Source: G965214625 sp965214625
Lineage (GTDB): Bacteria > Pseudomonadota > Gammaproteobacteria > Arenicellales > Poriferihabitantaceae
Assembly: GCA_965214625.1 (NCBI GenBank)
Contig: OZ243962.1
Span: 2,108,001-2,172,000 of the forward strand
Direction of reading: 5' to 3'
DNA length: 64,000 bases
The notes under the pieces are model-generated. The model saw only the letters and a program-made list of their open reading frames with translations, was not told the origin of the DNA and did not search any database. A program made the translations under genes and the position numbers. Position 1 is the stretch's first letter. The number at the start of each line of letters is the position of its first letter. Shown here piece by piece: positions 38,315 through 47,376 of the stretch.

Positions 38315-39424
38315 CTAGGCAATCCGTTCGCCCTGCGTGGACGGCGGGGATTCGGGTATCATGGAGCCGACTTGTGGCTTGAGCATCGCATCTGAAACCA
38401 GCAGCATCAAGATCCCTAAAATCCAACCTCGCCTGAATGAGAATGCGGTCAACAGCAAGATGGGGAACACGAGCCATATGCCGTAATCAAACCACTGGTC
38501 TCCCTCGATATTTTCTTCAGCCGGTGACGAGCGCCTGTCCCAGTCCGTCCATCCGGCGCCAACGGTGCTGAGTTGATCGATGTCACGATTATCGGTCGTG
38601 AGTCGACGATATGTTCCGTTTCCCAATCGGGCAATGTTGGTGAGCAGATTGGAATCGATGGAAGGAACGACAATGTTATGATGGTCATCTTTCAATAGTT
38701 CGCCCGACGCAAGCGGGACCGGTGCCCCTTGTGGCGTTCCCACGCCGATAATGGACAGCGGATATCCCCTTGAGGCCATCTCCTTGGCCACCTGAGCGGT
38801 CTGAGGGCTCACGCCATCCGTGATCATGACCACTTCGCCGTCAGTCAGGCCCGCATTTTCAAACAGTGCCAATGCCAACGCCAATCCCAGGTCGGAGCGA
38901 CTGCCTTGGACCGGGACGGTCTCGGTATCCAGGGCCGGAATCAGGTTCAAAATGGTTTCGGTATCATCCGTCAGCGGTGTCACTGCAAACGCATCGCCCG
39001 CAAACACGACCAGGGCTTGTTGGATGCCCTGCCCACGGGCAATCAGGTCAGCGAGCTTGAACCGTGCACGAACCAGACGGGAGGGTGACAAGTCAGTGCT
39101 GTTCATGGATTGCGACAGATCAAAGACCACAATGCGTCCGTAAAGACTGCTGAAAACCGGTTGTGGCCGTTTTTCCCAAGTGGGTCCTGCGAGCGCCAGA
39201 ATGGTCAATATCCAGACAAGCAACAAACAGAAATAAGGATATCGCCGTTGGCGTTGTTGCTGACCGTGTGTCAAATAGGCCAGAAGAGGCGGATCACAAA
39301 CACGTGTCCAGTGATTTGAAACGGCAACCTTGTTCCACAGCAGCCAGATCAATGGGAAAACCAGCATCCCCAACCCCAACCACTGTGGTCGCAGGAAGTG
39401 AAAGTGCTGCCACATCGACATCAT
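38315..39424 (-). CDS. batB: BatB-like von Willebrand factor A membrane protein, without a TPR part
   Basis: 369 residues from the ATG overlapping the batA stop (ATGA); the open frame extends 87 bases further but the overlap and the MMSMWQHFHFLRP start favour this one. Two N-terminal helices precede a VWA domain with the metal site DLSQSM, and the VVMITDGVSPQTAQV strand. Two more hydrophobic segments close the protein. In many gammaproteobacteria this protein continues with TPR repeats (the BatC part) to over 550 residues; that part is absent here. Confidence 0.85.
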   Translation of the reverse strand: MMSMWQHFHFLRPQWLGLGMLVFPLIWLLWNKVAVSNHWTRVCDPPLLAYLTHGQQQRQRRYPYFCLLLVWILTILALAGPTWEKRPQPVFSSLYGRIVVFDLSQSMNSTDLSPSRLVRARFKLADLIARGQGIQQALVVFAGDAFAVTPLTDDTETILNLIPALDTETVPVQGSRSDLGLALALALFENAGLTDGEVVMITDGVSPQTAQVAKEMASRGYPLSIIGVGTPQGAPVPLASGELLKDDHHNIVVPSIDSNLLTNIARLGNGTYRRLTTDNRDIDQLSTVGAGWTDWDRRSSPAEENIEGDQWFDYGIWLVFPILLLTAFSFRRGWILGILMLLVSDAMLKPQVGSMIPESPPSTQGERIA

Positions 39425-40440
39425 GATGACCGGCTTGCTGTCGGGCTGCGATCCGCCAGCAGACTTGTCCCATACAGGCGGGTCAGTGCAAGGAGCACAG
39501 ACAGCACCCATGCCGCGCCCAGAGGATAGAAGTAGAGCTCTTTGACCGGTCTGAGGTGTTGCGTTTCCCTGTCCACGGGTTCCAGTTGATCAATCAAGTC
39601 ATAGATTTGTCTCAGTGACTGCGAATCGTTGGCTCTGAAATAGCGACCGCCCGTTTTATGGGCGATGGCTGACAGTGTTTGTTCGTCGAGATCGGCTGAC
39701 GGGTTGACCCTGCGCTGGCCAACAAAACCCTGGATCATCATCTTGTCCGCCCCAATGCCGATGGTATGAATTCTAAGCCCGATGCTGGCGGCCAGGTCGG
39801 CTGCCTGCACGGGTCCGATTGCGCCGGCGGTATTGGCGCCGTCTGTCAGCAGAATCAGCGTTTTCTCGTCGCCTGAACGGGCTTTCAGTCGTTTGATGGC
39901 CAAGCCGATGGCGTCTCCCAGTGCGGTTTTTTCTCCGGCAATGCCAATGGCCGATTCATCCAACAGTTGTTCTACGGTGACTCGATCCAGCGTCAATGGA
40001 GATTGCAAATAGGCGCGGGTGCCGAACAATATCAGCCCGACCCGATCACCGATGCGCTGACGGATAAATGCGCCAGCCACTCTTTTGACCGTGTCGAGTC
40101 GGTTTTCGACAATACCCCGATAGTCCATATCCCGTGTTTCCATGCTGCCTGAAATATCGACGGCCAACATCAGATCCCGACCACTGACGGGGACAGTGAT
40201 CGTGTCACCGATCCATTGCGGCCGCACTGCGGCAAGTACAATCAAAATCCAAACGGTCGACAGGAGCACTTTGGCATACCGGTCAGAGGATGCGTTGTCG
40301 CTACCTGTGATATGTGAAATGAAGTCGAAAAAAGGGACCCTGAGGGCGGTGTCCACCTTTGGAGCCGGAGCCAGATATCGGTAGATCAGTATCGGCAGAG
40401 GTAACAGCACAAGCCAACCGGGCCATAAGACAGTGAACAA
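39421..40440 (-). CDS. batA: BatA-like von Willebrand factor A membrane protein
   Basis: 339 residues. Transmembrane helices lie near residues 5-22 and 58-78 and at the C-terminus. The VWA domain between them has a complete metal-ion-dependent adhesion site: AVDISGSMETRD, the Thr in GEKTALGDAIGLA and ILLTDGANTAG. Such proteins are thought to pair with MoxR chaperone-like ATPases. The stop overlaps the batB start by four bases, so the two are coupled. Confidence 0.9.
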   Translation of the reverse strand: MFTVLWPGWLVLLPLPILIYRYLAPAPKVDTALRVPFFDFISHITGSDNASSDRYAKVLLSTVWILIVLAAVRPQWIGDTITVPVSGRDLMLAVDISGSMETRDMDYRGIVENRLDTVKRVAGAFIRQRIGDRVGLILFGTRAYLQSPLTLDRVTVEQLLDESAIGIAGEKTALGDAIGLAIKRLKARSGDEKTLILLTDGANTAGAIGPVQAADLAASIGLRIHTIGIGADKMMIQGFVGQRRVNPSADLDEQTLSAIAHKTGGRYFRANDSQSLRQIYDLIDQLEPVDRETQHLRPVKELYFYPLGAAWVLSVLLALTRLYGTSLLADRSPTASRSS

Positions 40441-40502
40441 GCGCGACTTCCCCTTTCAAGATATATGATCGTTATGGTCCATGTCACGCTCAATGCAAGG
40501 CT

Positions 40503-41435
40503 TCACAAACCGTTTTTCCCATGCCCGCCGAATGCGGTGTTGAGGACCCTGCGAAAATCCGTTCCGTTCACCAATCGCAGCAAGGGCATTTTCATCGAAG
40601 CAGCCAGTCGATCAACAAGCGCCTGGTGATGCAAGAAATAGGCGTTGTAGTCCTCTTTGGTCCGACGATGATGCGTGTTTAATACCGTTTGTGTCCTGCC
40701 ATCGGTAATGGAATAACGACCGGCTGCAGGGGCCTGAAGTTCCAAGGGATCCGCCAGCTGACAGGCGACCATGTCATTGTGTTTGCGTACTTGAGTGAGC
40801 AGCTTTCGGGTCAGGCCGTCTATCCGGTAAAAGTCACTGAACAGGAATACCAGGCTGCCAGGATGAGCCACGGCGCACAAATGCTTCAGGGCGCGATTCA
40901 ATTGGGGGGTCTGATTGGGCGTGAGGTTGGGTTGGCACGCATCGGTTAATGCGTCAATCAGGGCCAGTACGCCACGGCGACCGGCTTTCGGTTTCAGGTC
41001 AAATACCTGATCGCTTTTCATTAAAACCGCGCCAACACGATCGCCCTGCTGCACGGCCGCCCAGGCCAGCAATGCCGCTGCTTTGGCTGCCAAAACCGAT
41101 TTCAAGGTGTGGCGAGTACCGAAGTACAAAGAAGCGCTGAAATCAATAATGATAAACACCGGGCGTTCCCGTTCTTCAACAAACACCTTGGTATGGGTAA
41201 ATCCGGTTCGGGCGGTGACTTTCCAGTCGATATGTCGCCGGTCATCGCCCGGTTGATATTGACGCGATTCGGAAAATTCCATTCCTCTACCCCGGAAACG
41301 TGACCGGTAGCGGCCAGCCAGCATTGATCTCCCGGTCTGCACGGTATCGAGCTTCAATGCGGTCGCCTGGTGTCGATAGGAAATCAATTCTTCCTTGTCG
41401 ACTAGAATACCCGGAAGGAATGCAGAGGTGGTCAC
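40503..41435 (-). CDS. DUF58 domain protein of the moxR operon
   Basis: 310 residues, soluble. The DUF58 signature is seen in GRYRSRFRGRGMEFSESRQYQPGDDRRHIDWK (about residues 41-72), followed by KVFVEERERPVFIIIDFSASL and a VWA-like fold with degenerate metal site. It lies between moxR and batA as in other Bat operons; a DUF4381 gene, usual in the next position, is missing (only 62 bases separate it from batA). Function unknown. Confidence 0.9.
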   Translation of the reverse strand: MTTSAFLPGILVDKEELISYRHQATALKLDTVQTGRSMLAGRYRSRFRGRGMEFSESRQYQPGDDRRHIDWKVTARTGFTHTKVFVEERERPVFIIIDFSASLYFGTRHTLKSVLAAKAAALLAWAAVQQGDRVGAVLMKSDQVFDLKPKAGRRGVLALIDALTDACQPNLTPNQTPQLNRALKHLCAVAHPGSLVFLFSDFYRIDGLTRKLLTQVRKHNDMVACQLADPLELQAPAAGRYSITDGRTQTVLNTHHRRTKEDYNAYFLHHQALVDRLAASMKMPLLRLVNGTDFRRVLNTAFGGHGKNGL

Positions 41436-41449
41436 GGAGTCTGCCTTAT

Positions 41450-42448
41450 CTAGGGGATCGGAATCAGTTCGATCAGCCGGTCGATAACCGCGTCGCGGGT
41501 AATCCCTTCGGCCTCGGCGGCAAAAGAAAGGATAATCCGGTGTCGCAGTACATCATGGACGACTTGCTGTACATCATCAGGGGACACATAGTCCCGTCCA
41601 TTTAGCCAGGCATGAGCACGTGCGACTCTTTCCAGCCCGATTGATCCCCTGGGACTGGCGCCATACTCAATCCATTGGGCCAGTGTCTCACTGTATTTCC
41701 CGGGTGTCCGGGTGGACATCACCAGATGGATGATGTACTGCTCAACCGGATCCGAAAGATGAATATCCAGTATGGCCTGGCGGGCCTGCCTGATCTGCTC
41801 CGGTTGGAGCGAAAGATCGGCCGTGGAATCATGTATGGCACCGTTCGACTCGACACGGGCCTCATGACGGGCCAGCGCAAGGATACTTTTTTCGATATCG
41901 GCAGCGGGATAGTCGACGGTGACATGGAGCAAAAACCGATCAAGCTGTGCCTCGGGCAAGGGATAGGTTCCTTCCTGCTCAATGGGATTTTGAGTAGCCA
42001 TGACCAGAAACAGTTGGGGCAGTGAATGGGTGGTTTTCCCAATGGTGATCTGTCTTTCTGCCATCGCTTCGAGCAGGGCTGATTGCACTTTGGCGGGTGC
42101 CCGGTTGATTTCATCGGCGAGAATCAGGTTGTGGAAAAGAGGCCCCTTTTGAAAAGAAAAAGCCTGCTTCTCCGGCTGATAGATATCCGTCCCTGTCAAA
42201 TCCGCCGGGAGCAGGTCCGGCGTAAACTGGACTCGGTGAAAATCGCCTTCCAGTAATTTTGCCAGCGCCTTGATGGCTCGGGTCTTGGCCAGACCCGGTG
42301 CGCCTTCGACCAACAGATGTCCATCGGAAAGCAAGGCGATCAATAATCGCTCGATCAGGGATTCCTGCCCAAGTATCTGGGCATTTAACCAGGTACTGGC
42401 CGCCTGAAAGACGGACTGTAAAACCGGACTTGCCGTCGTTTGATCCAT
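41450..42448 (-). CDS. MoxR family AAA+ ATPase
   Basis: 332 residues from the ATG at 42448 with AAGGAAC upstream; the longer frame is not supported. Walker A is GAPGLAKTR, Walker B is LILADEINRAPAKVQSALLEAMAE, sensor 1 is VMATQNPIEQEGTYPLPEAQLDRF, and a C-terminal lid contains GASPRGSIGLERVARAHAWL. MoxR ATPases act as chaperones that insert cofactors or assemble complexes together with VWA proteins, which here follow in the same operon. Confidence 0.93.
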   Translation of the reverse strand: MDQTTASPVLQSVFQAASTWLNAQILGQESLIERLLIALLSDGHLLVEGAPGLAKTRAIKALAKLLEGDFHRVQFTPDLLPADLTGTDIYQPEKQAFSFQKGPLFHNLILADEINRAPAKVQSALLEAMAERQITIGKTTHSLPQLFLVMATQNPIEQEGTYPLPEAQLDRFLLHVTVDYPAADIEKSILALARHEARVESNGAIHDSTADLSLQPEQIRQARQAILDIHLSDPVEQYIIHLVMSTRTPGKYSETLAQWIEYGASPRGSIGLERVARAHAWLNGRDYVSPDDVQQVVHDVLRHRIILSFAAEAEGITRDAVIDRLIELIPIP

Positions 42449-42979
42449 ATTTTGTTCCTTATAATATCGCCTCGGGCTATGCGTTGCGCAAGCAAGCGTG
42501 ATTACAATACGGCTGTTACCCAGCACGTTGCGCCCGGCCGGACCGATGGCGATATGACCGACCTTGTCTGACAAAAGGCCTGATCGTGTGCCGCGGTTAA
42601 CGGTTTGGTCACTTTGGCCGATGCTGTATCAGAGCAAGACACGTTCATACTGGTTGATGAAAAACCATATAAGATCGGATGCATGATTATCAAGTTTCCT
42701 GGCCACATTTGTCGTATTCTTGGGCAACGTCGGTGGCATCATGCGAATCGGCCTCATCGGGTCTTGCTGTTTCCATGGGATGGTTTCGCACATCAAATGG
42801 CATGCGATGGGATGTCGCATGATCGGCAAATTTTGTTGGTTTGCGTGTCAGTGGCTCTTGTTGGAATGAAAATGCCATGTAATGATCAAGCAATTATTGG
42901 TTTATAGTTAAGCGTTATTGTTAAAATCGCCTCCTGATTTTTCAAGTCCCTGTTTTTCCACGCGACACCGCATTCTAAA
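42449..42979. other. Divergent intergenic region between moxR and mlaF
   Basis: 531 bases without a supported gene. It must contain promoters for both directions. The plus-strand 100-codon frame at 42605-42907 is not recognised and lacks a good ribosome binding site. The last 120 bases before mlaF are AT-rich, in keeping with a promoter, but I cannot fix the elements. Confidence 0.4.
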
Positions 42980-43813
42980 ATGAATCAACATCCGCTGTCT
43001 CACGATATCTTTGACCTGCCCATGGCTGAGGCAAGGAGCGTTCATTTTTCGTTCGGTGATCGTGTGATATACCATGGTCTGGATTTGAGTATTCCACGGG
43101 GGAAAGTGACGGTGATCATGGGTCCCAGTGGTTGCGGAAAGTCCACTTTACTGAGTTTGCTCGGTGGGAGACTGGCTCCGGATTCTGGGGAATTGCGATT
43201 TGATGGCAACGAGATTCTTTGTGACAAAGGCGATGCACTGTATACCATGCGCCGAAAGATGGGGATGCTGTTTCAAAACAGCGCCTTGCTGACGGATCTG
43301 TCGGTTTTTGAGAATGTTGCATTTCCGCTAAGAGAGCAGACCGATTTGCCTGAAGAACTCATACGGATCATCGTACTGCTGAAACTGGAATTGGTGGGCC
43401 TTCGGGGGGCAAGGGAGCTGATGCCATCGGTCCTGTCCGGAGGAATGGCACGACGCGTTGCACTGGCACGGGCCATCGCGCTGGACCCACAGATGATCAT
43501 GTACGATGAACCTTTCGTCGGGCTGGATCCGATATCCATGGGAGTGATCGTCCAATTGATCCGCAAATTAAATGACACCCTGCAGTTGACATCGGTTATC
43601 GTGACACATGATGTTGTTGAGGGCTGTGCGATTGCCGACTATGTTTATTTGCTTGATGCGGGCAAGGTGGCGGGACAGGGCACCCCTGAGGAAATGATGC
43701 AGAGCCGACAACCCAAGATCAGTCAGTTCATGAATGGTCTTGCCGATGGCCCTGTCGGCTATCACTATCCCGCTCGGGATTATCTTTCTGATCTTGGAAT
43801 ATTGCGCGAATGA
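42980..43813 (+). CDS. mlaF: Phospholipid transport ATP-binding protein MlaF
   Basis: 277 residues. ABC ATPase with Walker A GPSGCGKSTLL, Q-loop LFQNSALLTDLSVFENV, signature LSGGMARRVALARAI and Walker B MIMYDEPFVGLD. It powers the Mla complex that keeps phospholipids asymmetric across the outer membrane. The start of the mlaE gene overlaps by four bases. First gene of mlaFEDCB. Confidence 0.95.
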   Translation: MNQHPLSHDIFDLPMAEARSVHFSFGDRVIYHGLDLSIPRGKVTVIMGPSGCGKSTLLSLLGGRLAPDSGELRFDGNEILCDKGDALYTMRRKMGMLFQNSALLTDLSVFENVAFPLREQTDLPEELIRIIVLLKLELVGLRGARELMPSVLSGGMARRVALARAIALDPQMIMYDEPFVGLDPISMGVIVQLIRKLNDTLQLTSVIVTHDVVEGCAIADYVYLLDAGKVAGQGTPEEMMQSRQPKISQFMNGLADGPVGYHYPARDYLSDLGILRE

Positions 43814-44589
43814 TGCTGATCGCAGATCTTGGGGCTTGGGGCATCCGCTTTGTTTCGCGGTTTGGGGCGCTGTGCTTGTTTTTGATCCAGATGCTTGTTG
43901 GGACCGCGAAGGCGCTTGCCCGGGGACGCCTGATTCTTCAACAGCTTTTTTCGATTGGTGTGTTGACCATGTTGATCATTCTGGTTTCGGGCCTGTTTGT
44001 CGGCATGGTGCTGGGGCTTCAGGGGTATTATCAACTGGTCAATTTCAGTGCCGAGTCCAGCCTGGGGATGGTGGTTGCCCTGTTTCTGGTGAGGGAACTC
44101 GGGCCGGTTCTGTCGGCGCTGTTGTATGCTGGCCGAGCGGGCTCGGCATTGACGGCCGAAATTGGCCTGATGAAAACCACCGAACAACTCGCTGCAATGG
44201 AAATGATGGCGGTGGACCCGATGGTCCGGGTGGTCGGACCTCGTTTTCTTGCAGGTTTGATTGCATTGCCCTTGCTGGCAGCGATGTTCAGTGCAGTCGG
44301 TGTACTTGGCGGTTACCTGATCGGGCATGGACAGTTTGGTGTGGACCCCGGTGTATATTGGTCGTCGATGCAAAATGGGGTTGATTTTGTGGATGATGTG
44401 TTGAACGGACTGATCAAGAGTCTCGTTTTCGGTTTTGTTGTGACTTGGATTGCCTTGTTTGAAGGGTATGATGCCGTGCCGACCTCAGAAGGTGTCAGCC
44501 GGGCAACCACCCGAACCGTGGTCACATCATCGCTGGCTGTTTTGGGTGGAGACTATATCCTGACGGCTTTAATGTTTGGAGGTTTGTAG
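43810..44589 (+). CDS. mlaE: Phospholipid transport permease MlaE
   Basis: 259 residues with about five transmembrane helices. Family landmarks are GMVLGLQGYYQLVNF, LVRELGPVLSALLYAGRAGSALTAEIGLM, QLAAMEMMAVDP and the end GDYILTALMFGGL. It forms the inner-membrane channel of the MlaFEDB complex. It is coupled by a four-base overlap to mlaF and abuts mlaD. Confidence 0.95.
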   Translation: MMLIADLGAWGIRFVSRFGALCLFLIQMLVGTAKALARGRLILQQLFSIGVLTMLIILVSGLFVGMVLGLQGYYQLVNFSAESSLGMVVALFLVRELGPVLSALLYAGRAGSALTAEIGLMKTTEQLAAMEMMAVDPMVRVVGPRFLAGLIALPLLAAMFSAVGVLGGYLIGHGQFGVDPGVYWSSMQNGVDFVDDVLNGLIKSLVFGFVVTWIALFEGYDAVPTSEGVSRATTRTVVTSSLAVLGGDYILTALMFGGL

Positions 44590-44593
44590 TAAG

Positions 44594-45046
44594 GTGCACA
44601 GCAAAAAGATAGAAATCTGGGTTGGGGTATTCATGACGCTGGGAATTGCGGCGCTGGCGCTGCTGACGGTTCAGGTCAGCGGCCCTGGCGGTGGCGGGGG
44701 AGAGACATATCTTCTTCAGGCACGATTCGAAAATGTCGGAGGTCTGAATGAAAAGGCCCCCGTGATGATCGGCGGGGTTCGTGTCGGCAGAGTGGGTGCA
44801 ATTCGAATTGACAGAGATGATTTCAGTGCGGTTGTTTCACTGCTCATTGATCAACAATACAACAATCTGCCCATTGATACGGGTGCCGCAATATTGACCT
44901 CCGGCCTGCTTGGCGCGCAGTTTGTGGGACTGTCACCGGGTGCCGATGAGTTCTTTCTGGAGTCGGGAGACACCTTGGAGTTCACGCAGTCTGCCGTCCA
45001 GCTCGAGAGCCTGATCAGTCAGTTCATGTTCAATCAGGGAAAATAA
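44594..45046 (+). CDS. mlaD: Phospholipid-binding protein MlaD (MCE domain)
   Basis: 150 residues from the GTG at 44594, giving MHSKKIEIWVGVF, which matches MlaD homologues; a longer frame begins inside mlaE. One N-terminal transmembrane helix is followed by an MCE domain (LLQARFENVGGLNEKAPVMIGGVRVGRV) and the C-terminal helix (QLESLISQFMF) that forms the hexamer pore. It receives lipid from MlaC in the periplasm. Confidence 0.95.
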   Translation: MHSKKIEIWVGVFMTLGIAALALLTVQVSGPGGGGGETYLLQARFENVGGLNEKAPVMIGGVRVGRVGAIRIDRDDFSAVVSLLIDQQYNNLPIDTGAAILTSGLLGAQFVGLSPGADEFFLESGDTLEFTQSAVQLESLISQFMFNQGK

Positions 45047-45050
45047 GAAA

Positions 45051-45686
45051 ATGATGAAAACACACTGGTTTCTTCGCTACTTGGTTCCCTTCGCGTTGCT
45101 TTGCATGACGTCCCTGGTGGCCTCATCCAATGTCGACAAGCAACCGAATCTCGTGATTCAACAGACGATTGACGAGGTGCTGGACCAGTTTGTCATGCAA
45201 CGCGATGTGCTGGCAAAAGACAAGCGGAAACTGTACCGGTTGGTCGATGAACTGGTGAGTCCACTGTTTGACTTTTCCCATATTGCAAAGCTGGTGTTGG
45301 CGAAAAGCTGGAAGTCGGCGGATTCCGATGAGAAAACGCAGTTTGAGGCAGAATTCAAAAAACTGCTCATTGTGACCTATGCAACGGCGTTGTTTCAATA
45401 CACCGGCGAGGAAAAAATGGTCTTTCAGGGGACGAAAATAACCAAGCGAAAGGATCGGCTCTTTGCGAAGGTTGACTCGGAAATCACCTTGGGGCAAGGC
45501 AATCCGATTCCCATTGTCTACTCGATGATCCAGAACCGGCACAAGCAATGGAAAATATACAACTTGAAGATTGGTTCCCTGAACATGGTGTTGAACTATC
45601 GTAATGTGATCCAGGCCTCGATTCGAAGCAACGGTTTACAAGGAACAATTGCAACCATCAAAGAAAATAATGACAAGGTATATTGA
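45051..45686 (+). CDS. mlaC: Periplasmic phospholipid carrier MlaC
   Basis: 211 residues. A signal peptide (FLRYLVPFALLCMTSLVASS) is visible. The mature protein has the MlaC pattern: FDFSHIAKLVLAKSWK, the FEAEFKKLLIVTYATALFQY segment, and KIYNLKIGSLNMVLNYRNVIQ. It ferries phospholipid between the outer-membrane MlaA complex and MlaD. Four bases after mlaD. Confidence 0.95.
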   Translation: MMKTHWFLRYLVPFALLCMTSLVASSNVDKQPNLVIQQTIDEVLDQFVMQRDVLAKDKRKLYRLVDELVSPLFDFSHIAKLVLAKSWKSADSDEKTQFEAEFKKLLIVTYATALFQYTGEEKMVFQGTKITKRKDRLFAKVDSEITLGQGNPIPIVYSMIQNRHKQWKIYNLKIGSLNMVLNYRNVIQASIRSNGLQGTIATIKENNDKVY

Positions 45687-45692
45687 TCGATC

Positions 45693-45974
45693 ATGAATGC
45701 ACAGATTGTCAAAATGGCGGGTGCGTATCGTGTTTCCGGTCCCATGACGGTAAAGACCACACCAGCGTTGTTCGGTCAGATTGTGGCATTTGATCAGGGA
45801 ATGGTCATTGACTTGCAGGATGCCGATCAAATAGACAGTGCGGGACTGGCGCTGCTGATTTATTGGGAGACACTTGCGCAAAGCAACGGTATCCATCTGG
45901 TTTATCGAAATGCGCCTTCGAACTTGCAAAAACTGGCAGCGATCTGTTCGGTAGAATCTCTTTTTCCGGTGTGA
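45693..45974 (+). CDS. mlaB: STAS-domain protein MlaB
   Basis: 93 residues. A STAS fold with VIDLQDADQIDSAGLALLIYW, where the conserved Ser/Ala-Gly region sits. MlaB binds MlaF and is needed for its ATPase activity. It lies seven bases after mlaC and is the last gene of the Mla set. Confidence 0.9.
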   Translation: MNAQIVKMAGAYRVSGPMTVKTTPALFGQIVAFDQGMVIDLQDADQIDSAGLALLIYWETLAQSNGIHLVYRNAPSNLQKLAAICSVESLFPV

Positions 45975-46065
45975 TGCGGTCGAAACGGTCAATCGCAGGG
46001 TTGTTTTAGCAAATTTCACCCCCAAAATCCTGATACAATAAAATCTTGATATTCTGGATCGGAAA

Positions 46066-46293
46066 ATGGTTACACCACAAGATATTCAAGCTTGGATAGC
46101 CGAGGGCTTGGCTGGAAGCGATGTTCAGGTGACGGGTGATGGGCAGCACTTTGATGCGGTCATTATCTGCCCGCAATTCGAAGGCAGGTCATTGATCCAG
46201 CGTCACCAAATGGTATACGGCGTACTGGGTGACAAAATGAAGACGGAGATTCATGCGTTGTCGATGAAGACGCTGACTCCACATGAAAACTAA
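46066..46293 (+). CDS. ibaG: BolA family protein IbaG
   Basis: 75 residues. The BolA fold is seen in VQVTGDGQHFDAVIICPQFEGRSLIQRHQMVYGVLGDKMKTEIHALSMKTLTP (split across residues 20-72), with the invariant His of the RHQMVY region. BolA-type proteins bind monothiol glutaredoxins through a shared Fe-S cluster, and such a glutaredoxin is the next gene. In Escherichia coli, murA follows ibaG; here it does not. Confidence 0.93.
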   Translation: MVTPQDIQAWIAEGLAGSDVQVTGDGQHFDAVIICPQFEGRSLIQRHQMVYGVLGDKMKTEIHALSMKTLTPHEN

Positions 46294-46337
46294 GTCGTAC
46301 GACCACAGAAATTTAATTGAAACGAGAGAGGCGAATC

Positions 46338-46661
46338 ATGTCCTTGGTAAAGGAAAAACTGAAAGAAGTGATCGACAGCAACGAAATCATACTGTTCATG
46401 AAAGGGACACCTGACTTCCCACAGTGCGGTTTTTCAGGGAGAACAGCGCAAATTCTCCAGGCATGCAATGTCCAGTTTGCCTCGGTGGATGTACTGGCAG
46501 ACCAGTCTGTGAGAGAGGGTATCAAGGAGTATTCGAATTGGCCCACTGTGCCCCAGCTTTATGTCAGGGGTGAATTCATAGGTGGCTGTGACATCATGAC
46601 CGAGATGTACCAAAGCGGCGCATTACAGAAAATACTCATACCCGAGTCGGACGCATCGTAA
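46338..46661 (+). CDS. grxD: Monothiol glutaredoxin (Grx4/GrxD family)
   Basis: 107 residues from the ATG at 46338, preceded by GAGAGGCGA; the open frame upstream is not used. The active site is the CGFS motif (Cys30) in FPQCGFSGR, with cis-Pro in WPTVPQLYVRGEFIGGCDI. It carries and transfers 2Fe-2S clusters, forming a heterodimer with BolA proteins. It lies 44 bases after ibaG, probably in one transcript. Confidence 0.96.
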   Translation: MSLVKEKLKEVIDSNEIILFMKGTPDFPQCGFSGRTAQILQACNVQFASVDVLADQSVREGIKEYSNWPTVPQLYVRGEFIGGCDIMTEMYQSGALQKILIPESDAS

Positions 46662-46954
46662 ATTTCGAAACTCTGCGTTATGCCGGAATTTCGGCGGAGA
46701 CCACTGTCACCAGGCACGGATGCACCTGTGAAGTCTGTACCGACCCGGTTCTTTGCTGACTGACTGTCGCCTTGGTTTTCTTTTTCTGTACCGGTATCTC
46801 AAGACCCCTGTAGGCAGGCGATATCAGCCACAAGCCGAAAAGGGAGCATCGCGTCCGTACCCAGCCGGGCCTGTTGGCAGTTCGCGCAAGGAATATTGGC
46901 AACAGACAACAGATAGAACTGTCTGATACCGTCTCAAATACCGTCGCAAATAAA
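46662..46954. other. Region between grxD and the initiator tRNA, no gene seen
   Basis: About 290 bases before the tRNA promoter. No reading frame of interest. A short palindrome GCCGGAATTTCGGC lies near 46681, just after grxD, too small to be a convincing terminator. Confidence 0.35.
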
Positions 46955-46983
46955 TTGAAACAAGCTTTTATCTAAAGTAGAAT
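46955..46983 (+). promoter_or_regulatory. Sigma-70 promoter of the initiator tRNA gene
   Basis: TTGAAA at 46955-46960 and TAGAAT at 46978-46983 with a 17-base spacer, 11 bases before the mature tRNA end. Each hexamer has one mismatch to consensus. Confidence 0.75.
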
Positions 46984-46994
46984 AGCGACCCTGA

Positions 46995-47071
<77 letters not shown>

Positions 47072-47076
47072 CTGAG

Positions 47077-47105
47077 ACCGTTACTCCGCCTTGCGGAGTA
47101 ACGGT
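47077..47105. repeat. Perfect 13-bp inverted repeat just after tRNA-Met
   Basis: ACCGTTACTCCGC pairs with GCGGAGTAACGGT around CTT. It lies within the recombinase remnant's frame, five bases beyond the tRNA. No T-run follows. It could be the tRNA's 3' processing or transcription-end hairpin, or part of the recombinase's recognition site. Confidence 0.6.
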
Positions 47106-47376
47106 TACCCCATTCGCTCCATCCCCGGAATTGCCTCCAACCCACTCGATAATGTTTCCGAGGTTGGCGGACAGCGTGATTTCCATTTCTCCCCGCTGCT
47201 TGCCAGGCGATATCACGATGCGTTTAATGAGCCCACGGATGGCTGCAGTTGCTTTGTCGCGGTTGTCTGGATTGAAGAACACTTGACAAGCCTTGTTCAA
47301 CGAGGAGAAGGATATCTTTTTAATATCTCTTTTTTGCGGTATACTCTATTCTGATAGTCAGAAAATAGGAGGGTTT

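Noticed and set aside
42605..42907. 100-codon frame upstream of mlaF
   Set aside because: No homology, weak start context; the region is expected to be a divergent promoter region.
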